Shown here: positions 1 through 10,519 of the stretch, piece by piece
Layout of the letters: the number at the start of each line of letters is the position of its first letter
Position numbering within the stretch: position 1 is the first letter of the stretch
Source of the DNA: Tenebrio molitor
Taxonomy: Eukaryota > Arthropoda > Insecta > Coleoptera > Tenebrionidae
DNA length: 64,000 nucleotides
Assembly: GCF_963966145.1 (NCBI RefSeq)
Contig: NC_091051.1
Coordinates: forward strand, 4,154,001-4,218,000
Direction: 5' to 3'
Notes under the pieces: generated by a model
Seen by the model: only the letters and a program-made list of their open reading frames with translations
Database searches by the model: none
What the model was told of the DNA's origin: nothing
Position numbers and translations under genes: made by a program

Positions 1-174
1 ACCCGACCCAAGAGTGAGATCAGGCGAGCTTTGGGACTTTTCTGTTGTCATATTGTTCAAGAAAAGCCACAAATTCGTTGCCCCTTGGGTCTCCCGATTT
101 ATCGTGGATCTTTCTTCAACATCTTGAAAGACGTTATCAACTATCTGGTTATCGTCTTTCAGTTAGATAATTGA
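1..174 (+). CDS. Gr: Gustatory receptor, partial (last part of second exon)
   Basis: The reading frame is open from the window edge and ends at TGA 172-174. The 57 visible residues match the second exon of the Gr genes downstream: QIRCPLGLPI, then FFNILKDVINYLVIVFQLDN. The end fits the insect Gr C-terminal signature (T/N)Y-hydrophobic-QF/L in the last transmembrane helix. Family knowledge: 7tm_7 receptors are ligand-gated cation channels of taste neurons with an inverted topology. The first exon and promoter lie to the left of the window. Its coding sequence is almost the same as exon 2 of the receptors ending at 8195 and 10146, so it belongs to the same recent tandem expansion. No lesion is visible in this part. 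Confidence 0.85.
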   Translation, partial: TRPKSEIRRALGLFCCHIVQEKPQIRCPLGLPIYRGSFFNILKDVINYLVIVFQLDN

Positions 175-592
175 TCTTGTAAAAATATAAATCCAAAAAT
201 ATGTCAATCAGAAGGAAGTGGAGAAAAATTGTAATGGATTTAAAATTTTTAATAGTTTTGTTCGATTGTAACGAGTGTTCAAATAAATTTGTGGTCAAGA
301 AGGGCGTGGTTTTCTCTCTTGTTCGGTAGATCGTCTTTTGACAAATCCTTCAGATCCGTAAGTTCACTTTGATCACACGTTCATTTGTTGTGAAAATGAC
401 AAATTGAAGTTTCCCGTTCATTTCACATTACTTCCCTGACTCTTTCTACAGTTTCTAAAATTCGTATTGATTTTAACCTTCCTCTGTCACAAAATATTTG
501 ACAACTGGTGAAGCTACGCCACAAGTTAACAGAAACAAAAGGAAGCACCAGACCACTTGATCACTTTTTTTTTAACCCACGTTGTAAATATA
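175..592. other. Gr 3' flank, part of a tandem segmental duplication
   Basis: No gene is seen here. The flank from 175 to about 592, plus the MITE fragment after it, aligns at a nearly constant offset of about 8020 bp with 8196-8618. It includes an AATAAA-type signal near 283 (TTCAAATAAATTTG). The stop-proximal part, to about 230, is closer to the flank after 10146. The duplication unit therefore included the receptor's 3' exon plus several hundred bases downstream. Confidence 0.6.
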
Positions 593-709
593 GAGTGATT
601 CAAAATGATTGTGGATAAATATGGCAACTATGTACAAAAATGTATGTGCCAACTGTGTGGGTGGGGTAGAGTTGACATTTGTATGACATTTCATAAGCGT
701 GCATTTGAT
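593..709. mobile_element. Truncated MITE (same family as 8619-8887 and 12221-12482)
   Basis: The left terminal inverted repeat GTGATTCAAAATGATTGTGG starts here and the sequence follows the full copy at 8619 closely until GCATTTGAT. It then breaks off into unrelated sequence just before a LINE fragment. The right half is absent, so this copy is truncated. Confidence 0.7.
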
Positions 710-744
710 GCCCGTTTGCACCACATATCAGTTTAATAAATATT

Positions 745-2740
745 GATGTAGTTTAGTTTAGTTTATTCACGCCAAAAGAGCAATTACAAGAAAAGAAAAC
801 ACACATGAAGCATCAGCAAGAACAAAATGTATCAGGTGCACAGAACTCTCCTACAATCACTCTTGAACTTATTTATCGAGACTCCACAGAAGTCTAATAC
901 ATTACAATAAAGGTTGGCCATCAGGCGGAGGGCACTATTCAAGGGTGAATTGTAGGAGTAATTGTGTTTATGGCAGTAAACATGAAACAAATTCGGGTGT
1001 CTGAGGTTACATAAAGGAAGCCGATACGCAGCAGAGCATCAGAAGAGTCAACATTGTAATTAATTATTTTATGTAGAAAACACAGCTTGTGACAATCCCG
1101 TCTGGTTTTAAGTGAGGGCAAAGACATGTAAGCGGCTACAGAGTGCAAATCATCAAAATTAATATTTTGAGTTGTCAGCTTATATTTCAAATACTTCAAG
1201 AAATTGTTCTGTACCGACTCGATACGCGAAATGTGAGTACCGTAAAAAGGTGACCAGATAACACAATTGTATTCTAATGTGGAGCGGACCAGGGAATTAT
1301 ATAATATTATAATCGTTCTGGAGTTCTTAAAATCCGCTGTCCATCTTTTTAAACATCCCAGCATTTTTCTTCCCCTAGAAATCAAGAAGTCGTAATGTTC
1401 ATGAAACGATAGATTGGAATCGAGAAAGAGAGCCAAGTCTTTGATGACATTGATAATTTCTAGCTGCTCCCCTTCCAACGAATAATAAGGAACGGAGGGC
1501 ACAGTTTTCCTGTTGAAACACATTGCCTTGCATTTGCAAACATTAAGTTTCATACCATTGCGTGCGCACCAGTTTTCAATTCTTCTGACATCCTTCTGAA
1601 AATCAAATACATCCAGCTGCGTTTTGATGATTTTATAGATTTTGAGATCGTCCGCGTACAGTAGCGATGCCGAGGTCAGACTATCAGTGATGTCATTGAT
1701 GAAGATTATGAATAATAATGGCCCGATAACAGAGTCCTGCGGTACTCCAGAAGTGCTGCAGTATGCAGACGACCTCACACCCTTAAATTCATTCAATTCA
1801 AAAGGATCTTGTGATTAACAGTGGTCAAATGCTTTGCAAAAATCAGTATAAATGCAGTGCACATCAAAACCGCCCTCAAATGCATCAAAAACATCATTAA
1901 CAAAGGCAAAATGATTGGTTACCGTAGATCTATTAGCGAAAAACCCATGCTGTGATGGACTGATAACAGTTTTGAAGGAAGCGGACAAGTATTTGGCAAC
2001 TAGCTTTTCAAAGACCTTGGCGGAACTGATAGAATACTGATGGGTCGGTAATTCTCGAAGTTTTGTTTAGAGCCAGATTTAAACACTGGGGTAACAAGAG
2101 CTGATTTCCAGCAGTTCGGAAAATCACCTGAGTTGAGTGAATACTTAAAAATACGCCACAAAGGATCAGCAAGTGATGTACAGCATTTTCTGTAAAAAAT
2201 TGGAGGCAGCCCATCTGGCCCAGCGCCTTTATTACAGTCGAGATGAGTAAGTTCATAAAAGACACTTTCTGAAGTAAAGTCAAAGTTTTTGAAATCAACG
2301 CTCAAACCGACAGGATTGTCACAAGCAGAAGCAGGCTGTGTGGTGACCGCATCATTATAAACAGAAGAAAAATGTTCGGCAAAGGTATTAACAATATTGT
2401 CATTACCACTTACTTATTGTGGTAGATCATGAGATTCGGTATTTCGTTACATTTGGTATGTTCGTTTATATATTTCCAAAATTTTTTCGGATCAGATGTA
2501 ATAAAATTTTCAGTGCGTTTTATGTATTCTTTGTATGATTTCTTCAGGGCTTCTTTGCATTGTGTTCTGACTGCAGCAAATGCAGCATAATCATTCGCAA
2601 TGTGACTGATTTTATAGCGACGATGCAATGTTGACTTCCAGCGAATTAATCGTTGCATTACGCATCCACGTAGCGTTATCTGTGAAAACACGCGATGACG
2701 ACATGGCTTCTTTACAAAAAAATCCAACTCTAGTATATAT
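745..2740 (-). mobile_element. Degenerate, 5'-truncated non-LTR retrotransposon (LINE)
   Basis: The minus strand encodes pieces of a LINE polyprotein in order. 2727-2410 is the basic linker between endonuclease and reverse transcriptase (DPKKFWKYINEH). 2305-2000 is the N-terminal RT block (KGAGPDGLPP, FENYRPISIL). About 1999-939 carries TDFCKAFDH, SGVPQDSVIGPLLF, the catalytic LLYADDLKIYK box, and a C-terminal region with WSPFYGTHISRIESVQ. The RT is broken: an in-frame TAA lies near 1817 just after KAFDHC, and the frame changes near 2030. No apurinic-endonuclease domain remains. The 3' end shows a short TAAAC-type repeat at about 750-765. The best guess is a Jockey/CR1-like clade, not proven. 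It is not expected to be active. Confidence 0.85.
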
Positions 2741-2841
2741 GATCGAAGGACTCATCAGTATTCAGTACTGATCCACATTCTTCACACAATAAAGTTGGCG
2801 GACAATCGTCCAAGTTTTGTTACAGTTGTGACACATTACAG

Positions 2842-3364
2842 ATGCATCGCTCACATCGTAAGTACCACTCCAATCAAATCACCACATTCGACAAGTTACT
2901 TTTAAGGTAGAAGGACTGATCCTAATCCTGTTATGGTCATTGGCGTTTCTATTTACATCAAGTCGGGGTGACTATATGATTTCAGGTTTCTACAGGGCAA
3001 TTTCTGTTTTGTTCGTCACCGCGGAACTGGTGCAAGGAGCGTTGTTACTCGTTGGCGTGATCAAGGTCGGCCGACATTTTAATTTCTCTTCCACGAATGA
3101 GAAAGTGTGTTGCAGGTTATCAAAAAGATAAACTTAGTTTATCTAGTGGTGAACGCGATCATAACAATTGTCAAGCAAATTTCGCTGTTTGTGATTCTGA
3201 TTTATGTAATACCTCCACCTCTACTTTTCACGTTCTGCATTGTTGCGTATTATGCTTTTGATTGGTCCACGTACGCTTGTACCGTGGTGCACTACCGAAA
3301 TCTGTGCAAGAGGGAGCGGCGGCAGCGCAACCAAGAGCGAGAACACCAACAGAAGCTGATTTAA
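2842..3364 (+). CDS. Small multi-pass membrane protein (114 aa), three exons
   Basis: I read exons 2842-2857, 2986-3065 and 3116-3364. Exon 1 is only 16 nt (ATG CAT CGC TCA CAT C) with donor GTAAGT. The acceptor after TATGATTTCAG restores frame (phase 1), and the 50-nt second intron (phase 0) ends in TGTTGCAG. The three exons give one continuous 114-residue frame. The product has a hydrophobic helix in exon 2 (AELVQGALLLVGVIK), two to three in exon 3 (LVYLVVNAIITIVK; ISLFVILIYVIP; LLFTFCIVAYYAF), and a highly charged tail (KRERRQRNQEREHQQ). This layout recalls small insect tetraspan proteins of the DUF4728 kind, but I do not recognise a named family. An AATAAA at about 3478 could be its polyadenylation signal. 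The function is unknown. Confidence 0.55.
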
Positions 3365-3513
3365 AAACTCTCACCAAATACTGCGTTTGTACTTTTTTCT
3401 TGTCTTGCTAACGCGGTACTGTCAGTACTGCAAAAGCTTGAACGCAAAAAATGAACGTGTTGTTTATGTTTCTTGACAATAAAGTCGTTGTCAATCTTTT
3501 TTGGTCCACAATG

Positions 3514-3612
3514 CAGGGTATTTCACGAGTGATAATGAGCCCATGGATATGGGCATCTAGGTTTGCTTTCCAAATGTATTGTGGGTTGCATTCTCACTCG
3601 TGAAATACCCTG
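3514..3612. mobile_element. Foldback MITE, 99 bp, perfect 19-bp terminal inverted repeats
   Basis: CAGGGTATTTCACGAGTGA at 3514-3532 is matched exactly in reverse complement at 3594-3612. The 61-bp interior has no coding capacity. The right end is flanked by TATA. The element lies between the small membrane-protein gene and a Gr pseudogene. Confidence 0.8.
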
Positions 3613-3753
3613 TATACACAACCGATTACTTTACCAACCACACACTCTTCATAATTGACGACTAAATTGTAACTGATGCGTGACTAACAGCATTGCAACG
3701 ACTCTCTTTCAACAAAATATTTATCTTATTGACCAGTTACACCTAGAACAGTG

Positions 3754-4833
3754 ACAAAGTCCCGTGTAGTTGCGTTTCTGCACAAGATTCACCGCCCCAT
3801 CTCTATCCTCTTTCTCTGTGTGTTGTACTTCTGGAATGTCTCCGGAAAAACCAGACTCATGTATCAAATTCTACGAACGACGAGTGCAGTAATGGATGCA
3901 ATGGCGGACTTCTTAGCGGCGGCCATTTGTATTATAAACACGTTTGCGGTGAGCGACCTTGAGCTGCAATCCATTTGGAAGTCTTTGGAAAAGATTGACA
4001 AGTTTCTCGACATCAAGAGCGACACTAGCTTTGTAACAACACTCCACAAGTACAGACACGTTATTATTGCGACACACTGTATGACAGTTGTGACCTTCGG
4101 ATGGGACGTCTCCTCCAGGAGTCAGGCTTTTGGTTGGGACGTCTACCAATACAAATTCTTGTTGATGGTGCTTCAAATCTATCTCTTGTCACGATCACTA
4201 CACAAGAGATTCACACGTCTACATCAAAAATCGTCTCTTTGACAAACCACACTGACCAAAACTTCCTGCTTTCCGAAATTGTCAACTGCATGAAGTGTCA
4301 CTATTCCTTGGGTGAGATAATGGAAAAACTGGGACAACTCTACGGTTGACAGATGTTCCTCACTGAAAAAATGCTCGTCTTGTACCTTTCCGAAACTGTA
4401 TACTTCCTCTACTTGCTCACCTCCACAGGACTAGTTTTTCACCTAGTTCAAGTGATTGGTTACGCCTTGTGGACCACCTTCATGCTGGTAATTCTTGTTT
4501 TTCCTTGGTACAAAGCTGATTGTAATCACGCAGGTGTGCGGATTGATGCTCGTGTTTTCTTGCGACAAGACCAACACAGACGCAAAACTGAGTGTCCAGC
4601 TTTGTTACAATTTGATTCGGGAAAGCGAGTCGTCAACGGTGAGGAAGACGTTGAAGCAGTTTGCACGCCAAGTGGGTCAGGTGGACCCGAGAATTTGTTA
4701 TCCGGAAGGGACACCGGTTGATCGTAGAATATTTTTCCAAATTGTGGGAAGCGTTATCAGTTATTTGATTATTGTGTTCCAGTTTGACAGTAAATCAGGA
4801 GAAATGCTTGTTTGGTTTTTTCCAGACTTGTAA
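3754..4833 (+). pseudogene. Gr: Gustatory receptor pseudogene
   Basis: The sequence is alignable to the neighbouring receptors along its whole length but carries several breaks. There is no ATG at the expected start (GTG precedes ACAAAGTCC). A one-base loss in the A-run near 4227 shifts frame between LHQK and IVSLTN. The conserved tyrosine-glycine-tryptophan before the sixth helix reads TAC GGT TGA, so Trp became a stop at 4347-4349. The usual 46-nt phase-0 intron (4488-4533) is still recognisable, and exon 2 (CGLMLVFSCDKTN to SYLIIVFQFD) is open. The family stop after QFD is lost, giving an extra tail to 4833. If the A-run and Trp changes were only assembly errors the gene could be intact, but the missing ATG argues against that. 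Confidence 0.8.
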
Positions 4834-4837
4834 AACC

Positions 4838-4895
4838 AAGTAATTGTAATAAAAATTAAGTGATCGATACCTTGTGGACAATACACACAATACAA
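4838..4895 (+). promoter_or_regulatory. Conserved Gr upstream block, copy 1
   Basis: AAGTAATTGTAAT, then TGATCGATACCTTGTGGACA and ATACACAC. The block starts 133 bp before the ATG at 4971. Near-identical blocks lie in the same place before four other Gr loci (6485, 9080, 10520, 12765). It may be a core promoter or a taste-neuron regulatory element. The conservation could also reflect recent duplication alone. Confidence 0.5.
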
Positions 4896-4970
4896 TAAAA
4901 CATACCACCCAAAGAATTAGATACCTACATTTGCGTGTTAGTGGGCTGTGTTAGTGGGTGTGAAATTGTC

Positions 4971-6026
4971 ATGGCGTTGCCATCTATTTTGTCCCAAATC
5001 TATCCAACAATGTTACTCGTTGCAATAATATCGATAAACATTTGCATTGTTTTCGGTAAAGTTAACTTCATCTATAAAGAACTAACTTTGTCCTATGTCG
5101 TTATCGACGTTCTCGGCACCTCTGCAGTGGCTACAAATTGCATCTTAGACTGTCTCTTTAGAAACTTCATTTATCGCCATAAAGTATCTCTTTTTCGTAT
5201 CTCTTTAGACGAAACAGCAAACTTCTTGCATTTTACAAATCACAACAACAGACGAAGAACTGTCAAACTGTTAACACATTTTACCACTTTTCTAACCTTT
5301 GGTGTTAATATTTACCCCAACATCAACTATTTAGATTCTACCATATACGTCATAATGGGGTCTTTTTTAATGTATAGAATATTTTTGCTAGTTTTGTGTG
5401 TTTATGATGCCACAAATGCCATTAAAGATAGATTAGTTTTGCTCTCGCACAAAATAGAAAAATTAGTACAGTTCTCTGATACGGAGATTGACAATTTGGA
5501 CCCTAAAGCTGTAGATACCTTCAAGTGCTATTTTGTATTGGTCGAGTCGATGGATAATGTTGGGCAAATCTATGGTTGGCAAATTCTCGTTACATACACA
5601 ACCATTGTTTTCTGGATAGTGGGAACGATTTATGATGGCTACAAGATTTTCAGTATGGATTTAAATATCGTGATAATTGTATTGGGCAACATATTAACAA
5701 CGGCGACGTTAACTGTATCTTTCCAGTAAAAGTTAAACGCTCTTTACCATATTTTCTTTTAGGTATATGGAATTTTAATTTTCTTCTCTTGTGACGAAGC
5801 AAACAAGGCGATACAGTCAATTCTGGTGTTGTGTCAAAATCTGGTTGCCAAAACTCGGCCAGACACTAAAATCAGGGCAGTTTTGAAGCTTTTCTATTGT
5901 CACATTGGTCAAGAGAAGCCACAAATTCGCTGCCCTTTAGGAATACCGATTGATCGTAGATCTTTCTTCAACATCTTGAAAGACGTTATCAACTATCTGA
6001 TTATCATCTTTCAGTTAGAATATTGA
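4971..6026 (+). CDS. Gr: Gustatory receptor (335 aa)
   Basis: Exons are 4971-5714 and 5763-6026, with a 48-nt phase-0 intron from GTATCT to TTTTAG. The start is the ATG of MALPSILSQIYP, which paralogs share; an upstream in-frame ATG at 4935 is not conserved. Hydrophobic segments fit a seven-helix 7tm_7 receptor. Landmarks are LLVLCVYDATNAI in the middle, QIYGWQILVTY before the intron, GILIFFSCDEANK at the start of exon 2, and NYLIIIFQLEY at the C-terminus. The family forms ligand-gated cation channels in the dendritic membrane of taste neurons; the ligand cannot be read from sequence. The conserved upstream block at 4838 precedes it. The neighbours on both sides are Gr pseudogenes. No lesion is seen. 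Confidence 0.9.
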
Positions 6027-6351
6027 TCTTGTAAAAGGGTAAATCGAAAAAAATCTAAATTAGAACGAAATGGAGAAACACTGTAGGTACCTATTTAATT
6101 TAAATTTTATAATAGTTTTGTCGATTGTAACGAGTGTTCTAATAAATTAGTGGTCTAGCAGGTGGTTTTTTCTCTCTCTTTCCCAAACGTAGATCGTCTT
6201 TTTGGTTGACAAATTCTTCAGATGCATAAATAGCCCTAACCTAACTTTTGTCAGTGATCTTTTAAGACATACTTCACAATCTTGTAAAAAATTCAAAGAC
6301 TACTCAAGAACTTTTCAAGTGAACACTCGATAGTTCTAGAATTGCGTGTTG

Positions 6352-6402
6352 AAGTAATTGTAATGAAAATGATCTGATCAATGCTTCGTGAACAATACAT
6401 TA
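6352..6402 (+). promoter_or_regulatory. Conserved Gr upstream block, copy 2
   Basis: AAGTAATTGTAATGAAAATG, then CTGATCAATGCTTCGTGAAC and AATACATTAC, 133 bp before the ATG at 6485. The receptor it serves is now a pseudogene, so this copy is no longer expected to be under selection. That makes it a useful contrast with the other four. Confidence 0.5.
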
Positions 6403-6484
6403 CAAAAAAAAATCACTTTACTAATTACATGAAGGTGGAAAATTTTCCATTTTCCATTTCCATTTTAATGAGTTTAAAGTTGTC

Positions 6485-8195
6485 ATGGCGTTGCTATCTA
6501 TTTTGTCCCAAATTTATTCAACGCTTTTACTCCTTGCAATAATATCGCTGACCATTTGGCTCAGCCTCAGTAAAATTCTCTCAGTATACAGTATATATGT
6601 CCCCGGATTGAGTTTACAAGAGGAAAAAAAAAATTATTTTTGATTTTACGTAAAAACTTCAGAGGAATAACATTTTTTGCTTCATCTGAAACCCCCATTT
6701 CCGTTATTAAAATCTCAGTAGTGATACACTGTATTCTTAAATTAACATTTTTTGTTCAAATTTGGACTTAATTTTTATGTTATAAATTTTATTACAATTG
6801 GCCTGGTTTTTTGACAAACAACTTATTACTGTTGCAAAATGTTGTCTTTAGAACAAAGAATTTATTTAATCCAATGTTGGACCGATTTTTGTCACATAAT
6901 TACAAAATTTAATGAAAAATGTTATGTATCAGACATGGGTGTTCAGAAGCTTAAACTTCGATACAGGGTTGAATGATGTACAGAAAACGGCGCATACTTA
7001 ATAGAATGGTTTTATATTCAATTATCATTTGATTTTTTTTAAAAAAAAAGGTAAATATTTTTTCTGCATTTTCTTTGATTTTAATGTTAAGTCTTCCTCT
7101 GTGTTGAAAAATACTTTTTAATAACAAAAATGGGGGTTTCAGATGAAGCAAAAAATGTTATTCCTTTGAAGTTTTTGCGTAAAATCAAAAATAAAATTTT
7201 TTTCCCTCTTGTAAACTCAATCCGGGGACATACTGTATAGACAAATTCCTTTGCCCACTGGCATTTTGGATGCCCTTGGCTTCTTCTTATTGGCTGCAAT
7301 TTGCTTTATAAACTGTCTTTTTGAAGACTTTCTTTACCGCCACAAATTGTCTCTTGTTCGCACTTCTTTAAACAAAACTGCAAATTTTTTAGGTTTTACA
7401 AATCGCAACAACGAACAAACAATTGTTAAGGTATTAACCTATCTCGCAAGTTTTGTGACATTTGGTTTCACTATTTTCACCAACAAAAACGTTCTGGGTT
7501 CAAACGTTTTCAAGTACAACTTACTGGGAATGTTTTTAACGTACAGAATCCTTTTGCTGGTCTTGTGCGTTTATGACGCAGCCAATGCAATTCAAAATAG
7601 ATTAGTGTTGCTCTGTCATAAAATTCAAAAACTAGTACAGCTCTGTAACACATAGAATGACGATAAAGCTCTCCAAGCTGTTGACTGCTTTAACTGATAT
7701 TTTACATTAGTAGAGTCGATGAACAATATTAGCCAAATCTATGGTTGGCAAATTCTCGCCACTTATAAAATGATCGTTTTGGTAATGGTGGGGATGATCT
7801 CTTATGTCTACCAGTTATTCAGTATGGGTTTAAGCCACGTCATGTTCATGCTAAGCAATGTGTTGACGACGACACTATTAATTGTAAGTGTGTAATAAAC
7901 CTTAGAAACTCTTTATATATTACTTTTCTAGTTGTATGGATTTTTAATTTTCTTCTCTTGTGACGAAGCTAACAAGATGACAACATCAGTACTGCTATTG
8001 TGTCAAAATCTGGTGCACAAAACCCGACCCAAGAGTGAGATTAGGCGAGCTTTGGGACTTTTCTGTTGTCATATTGTTCAAGAAAAGCCACAAATTCGTT
8101 GCCCCTTGGGTCTCCCGATTAATCGTGGATCTTTCTTCAACATCTTGAAAGACGTTATCAACTATCTGATTATCATCTATCAGTTAGATAATTGA
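6485..8195 (+). pseudogene. Gr: Gustatory receptor pseudogene interrupted by a MITE
   Basis: The 5' part (6485-6586) reads MALLSILSQIYSTLLLLAII. The frame is then broken by a 647-bp insertion (6589-7235). It resumes at 7239 with IPLPTGILDALGFFLLAAIC and is close to the intact receptor at 9080. Two further stops follow: TAG at 7652-7654 after QLCNT, and TGA at about 7694 where the paralog has the Cys of FKCYF. The intron (7884-7931) and exon 2 (7932-8195, ending NYLIIIYQLDN) look undamaged. The gene therefore has three independent null changes and should not make a receptor. Confidence 0.88.
6589..7235. mobile_element. MITE with long terminal inverted repeats inserted in a Gr exon
   Basis: The ends are CAGTAT...GTCCCCGGATTG and the reverse complement CAATCCGGGGAC...ATACTG. 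The inverted arms continue for about 120 bp, through GAAACCCCCATTT on the left and AAATGGGGGTTTC on the right. TA dinucleotides flank both ends (6587-6588 and 7236-7237), as expected of Tc1/mariner-type target duplication. No transposase frame is seen, so it is non-autonomous. The host exon matches its paralog on either side of the element. Confidence 0.85.
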
Positions 8196-8618
8196 TCTTG
8201 TAAAAGTATAAATCGAAAAATATGTAAATTAGAAGGAAGTGGAAAAAACTGTAATTGATGTAACATTTTTAATAGTTTTGTTCGATTGTAACGAGTGTTC
8301 AAATAAATTTGTTGTCAAGAAGGGCGTGGTTTTCTCGCTTTTTCAGTAGATCGTCTTTTCAGTTGACAAATCCTTCAGATCCATAAGTTCACTTTGATCA
8401 TACGTTCATTTGTTGTGATAAATGACAAATTGAAGTTTCCCGTTCATTTCACATTACTTCCCTGCCCTGACTCTTTCTACAGTTTCTAAAATTCGTATTA
8501 ACTTTAACCTTCCTCTGTCACGAAATATTTGACAACTGGTGAAGCTACGCCATAAGTTAACAGAAACAAAAGAAAGCACCACTAGATCACTTTTTTTTGA
8601 ACCCACGTTGTAAATATT
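8196..8618. other. Gr 3' flank duplicated at 175-592
   Basis: No gene is seen. The stretch carries an AATAAA-type signal (TTCAAATAAATTTG near 8300) and is near-identical to 175-592, including the AACCCACGTTGTAAATAT just before the MITE. The two copies therefore share the same MITE insertion point. Confidence 0.6.
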
Positions 8619-8887
8619 GAGTGATTCAAAATGATTGTGGATAAGTATGGCAACTATGTACGAAAATGTATGTGGCAACTGTGTGGGTGGGGTAGAGTTG
8701 ACATTTGTATGACATTTCACAAGCGTGCATTTGATTTTTTCATACCATTGCACATTGATTTGACAATTTTCAAAATTGCGCGACTACGACCTGTCAAAGA
8801 AATGTCAACTCTGTCCTACCCATACAGTTGCCACATACATTTTCGTACATAGTTTCCATACTCATCCACAGTCATTTTGAATCACCC
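8619..8887. mobile_element. MITE, about 269 bp, complete copy
   Basis: The outer ends GTGATTCAAAATGATTGTGG and CCACAGTCATTTTGAATCAC are inverted. The arms continue inward about 90 bp (GGCAACTATGTACGAAAATG; CATTTTCGTACATAGTTTCC). The centre has no coding capacity. A second full copy is at 12221-12482 and a half copy at 593-709. Confidence 0.85.
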
Positions 8888-8960
8888 AATAGTAGACCAC
8901 TGTTCACTAATTCTCGTCAAAAATTCTCATATTGACCAATAGTTCTAGAGTTGTGTATTT

Positions 8961-9010
8961 AAGTAATTGTAATGAAAATTACCTAATCAATATTTTGTGC
9001 ACAATACATT
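8961..9010 (+). promoter_or_regulatory. Conserved Gr upstream block, copy 3
   Basis: AAGTAATTGTAATGAAAATT, CCTAATCAAT and TTTTGTGCACAATACATT, starting 119 bp before the ATG at 9080. This copy contains the perfect 10-bp palindrome TTGTGCACAA. Confidence 0.55.
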
Positions 9011-9079
9011 AATGAAAACATCACTCTAGTAATTACGTGAATGTGAAAAAAGTTCCAATTTAGTGAGTTTGAAGTTGTC

Positions 9080-10146
9080 ATGGCGTTGCCATCTATTTTG
9101 TCCCAAATTTATTCAACACTTTTCCTCCTTGCATTAATATCGCTGAACATTTGGCTCAGTGTCGGTAAAATTCTCTCATTTTATGGACAAATTCCTTTGC
9201 CCACTGCCATTTTGGATGCCCTTGGCTTCTTCTTCCTGGCTGCAATTTGCATTCTTAACTGTCTTTTTGAAGACTTTCTTTATCGTCACAAATTGTCTGT
9301 TGTTCGCTCTTCTTTAAACAAAACTGCAAATTTTTTAGGGTTTACAAATCGCAACAACAAACAAACAATTGTTAAGGTATTAACTTATCTTGCAACTTTT
9401 GTGGCATTTGGATTTAATATTTTCACCAACAAAAACGCTCTGGGTTCAAACGTTTTCAAGTACAACTTGGTGGGACTGTTTTTGACGTATAGAATCTTTT
9501 TGCTGGTCTTGTGTGTTTATGACGCAGCCAATGCAATTCAAAATAGATTTGTCGTGCTCTCTCAGAAAATCCAAAAACTAGTACAGTTCTGTAACACACA
9601 GAATTACGACAAAGCTCTCCAAGCTGTTGATTGCTTTAAATGTTATTTTACATTAGTAGAGTCCATGGACAATGTTAGCCAAATCTATGGTTGGCAAATT
9701 CTCGCCACTTATAAAATGATCGTTCTGTTAATGGTGGCGACGATCTATTATGTCTACCAGTTACTCGATATGGGCTTAAGCCATGTTATGTTCATGCTAA
9801 GCAATGTGTTGACGACGACACTATTAATTGTAATTGTGTAATAAACTTTAGACACTTGCTAGATACATATATTACGTTCTAGGTCTATGGATTTTTAATT
9901 TTCTTCTCTTGTGACGAAGCTAACAAGATGACACAATCAGTACTGCTATTGTGTCAAAATCTGGTGAACAAAACCCGACCCAAGAGTGAGATCAGGCGAG
10001 CTTTGGAACTTTTCTGTTGTCATATTGTTCAAGAAAAGCCGCAAATTCGTTGCCCCTTGGGTCTCCCGATTAATCGTGGATCTTTCTTCAACATCTTGAA
10101 AGACGTTATCAACTATCTGGTTATCGTCTTTCAGTTAGATAATTGA
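9080..10146 (+). CDS. Gr: Gustatory receptor (337 aa)
   Basis: Exons are 9080-9829 and 9883-10146, with a 53-nt phase-0 intron (GTAATT to TTCTAG). The start MALPSILSQIYS is conserved with the receptors at 4971 and 10520. Landmarks are LLVLCVYDAANAI, QIYGWQILATYKM and FLIFFSCDEANK, then LPINRGSFFNILKDV and the C-terminal NYLVIVFQLDN (Gr signature). The closest relative is the interrupted pseudogene at 6485, so this gene shows what that locus looked like before the MITE insertion. The role by family is a taste-neuron cation channel; the ligand is unknown. Exon 2 is nearly the same as the partial gene at 1-174. Confidence 0.92.
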
Positions 10147-10397
10147 TCTTGTAAAAATATAAATCCAAAAATATGTCAATCAGAAGGAAGTGGAGAAAAA
10201 TTGTAATTGATTTGAAATTTTTAATAGTTTTATTAGATTGTAGTATTCAAATAAATTTGTGGTCGTGGTTTTTTCAGTTTTTCGGTAGATCGTGTTTTAA
10301 CAAATCCTTCAGATCCATAAGTTCACTTTGATCACACGTTCATTTGTTGTGATAAATGACAAATTGAAGCTTCCCGTTCATTTCACATTGTGTATTG

Positions 10398-10447
10398 AAG
10401 TAATTGTAATGAAAATTACCTAATAAATGTTTTGTGCACAATACATT
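10398..10447 (+). promoter_or_regulatory. Conserved Gr upstream block, copy 4
   Basis: AAGTAATTGTAATGAAAATT, CCTAATAAATG, then TTTTGTGCACAATACATTAC, 122 bp before the ATG at 10520. It contains the TTGTGCACAA palindrome. Confidence 0.55.
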
Positions 10448-10519
10448 ACTGAAAACATCACTCTAATAGTAATTACGTGAATGTGAAATAAGTTCCAATT
10501 TAGTGAATTTGAAGTTATC

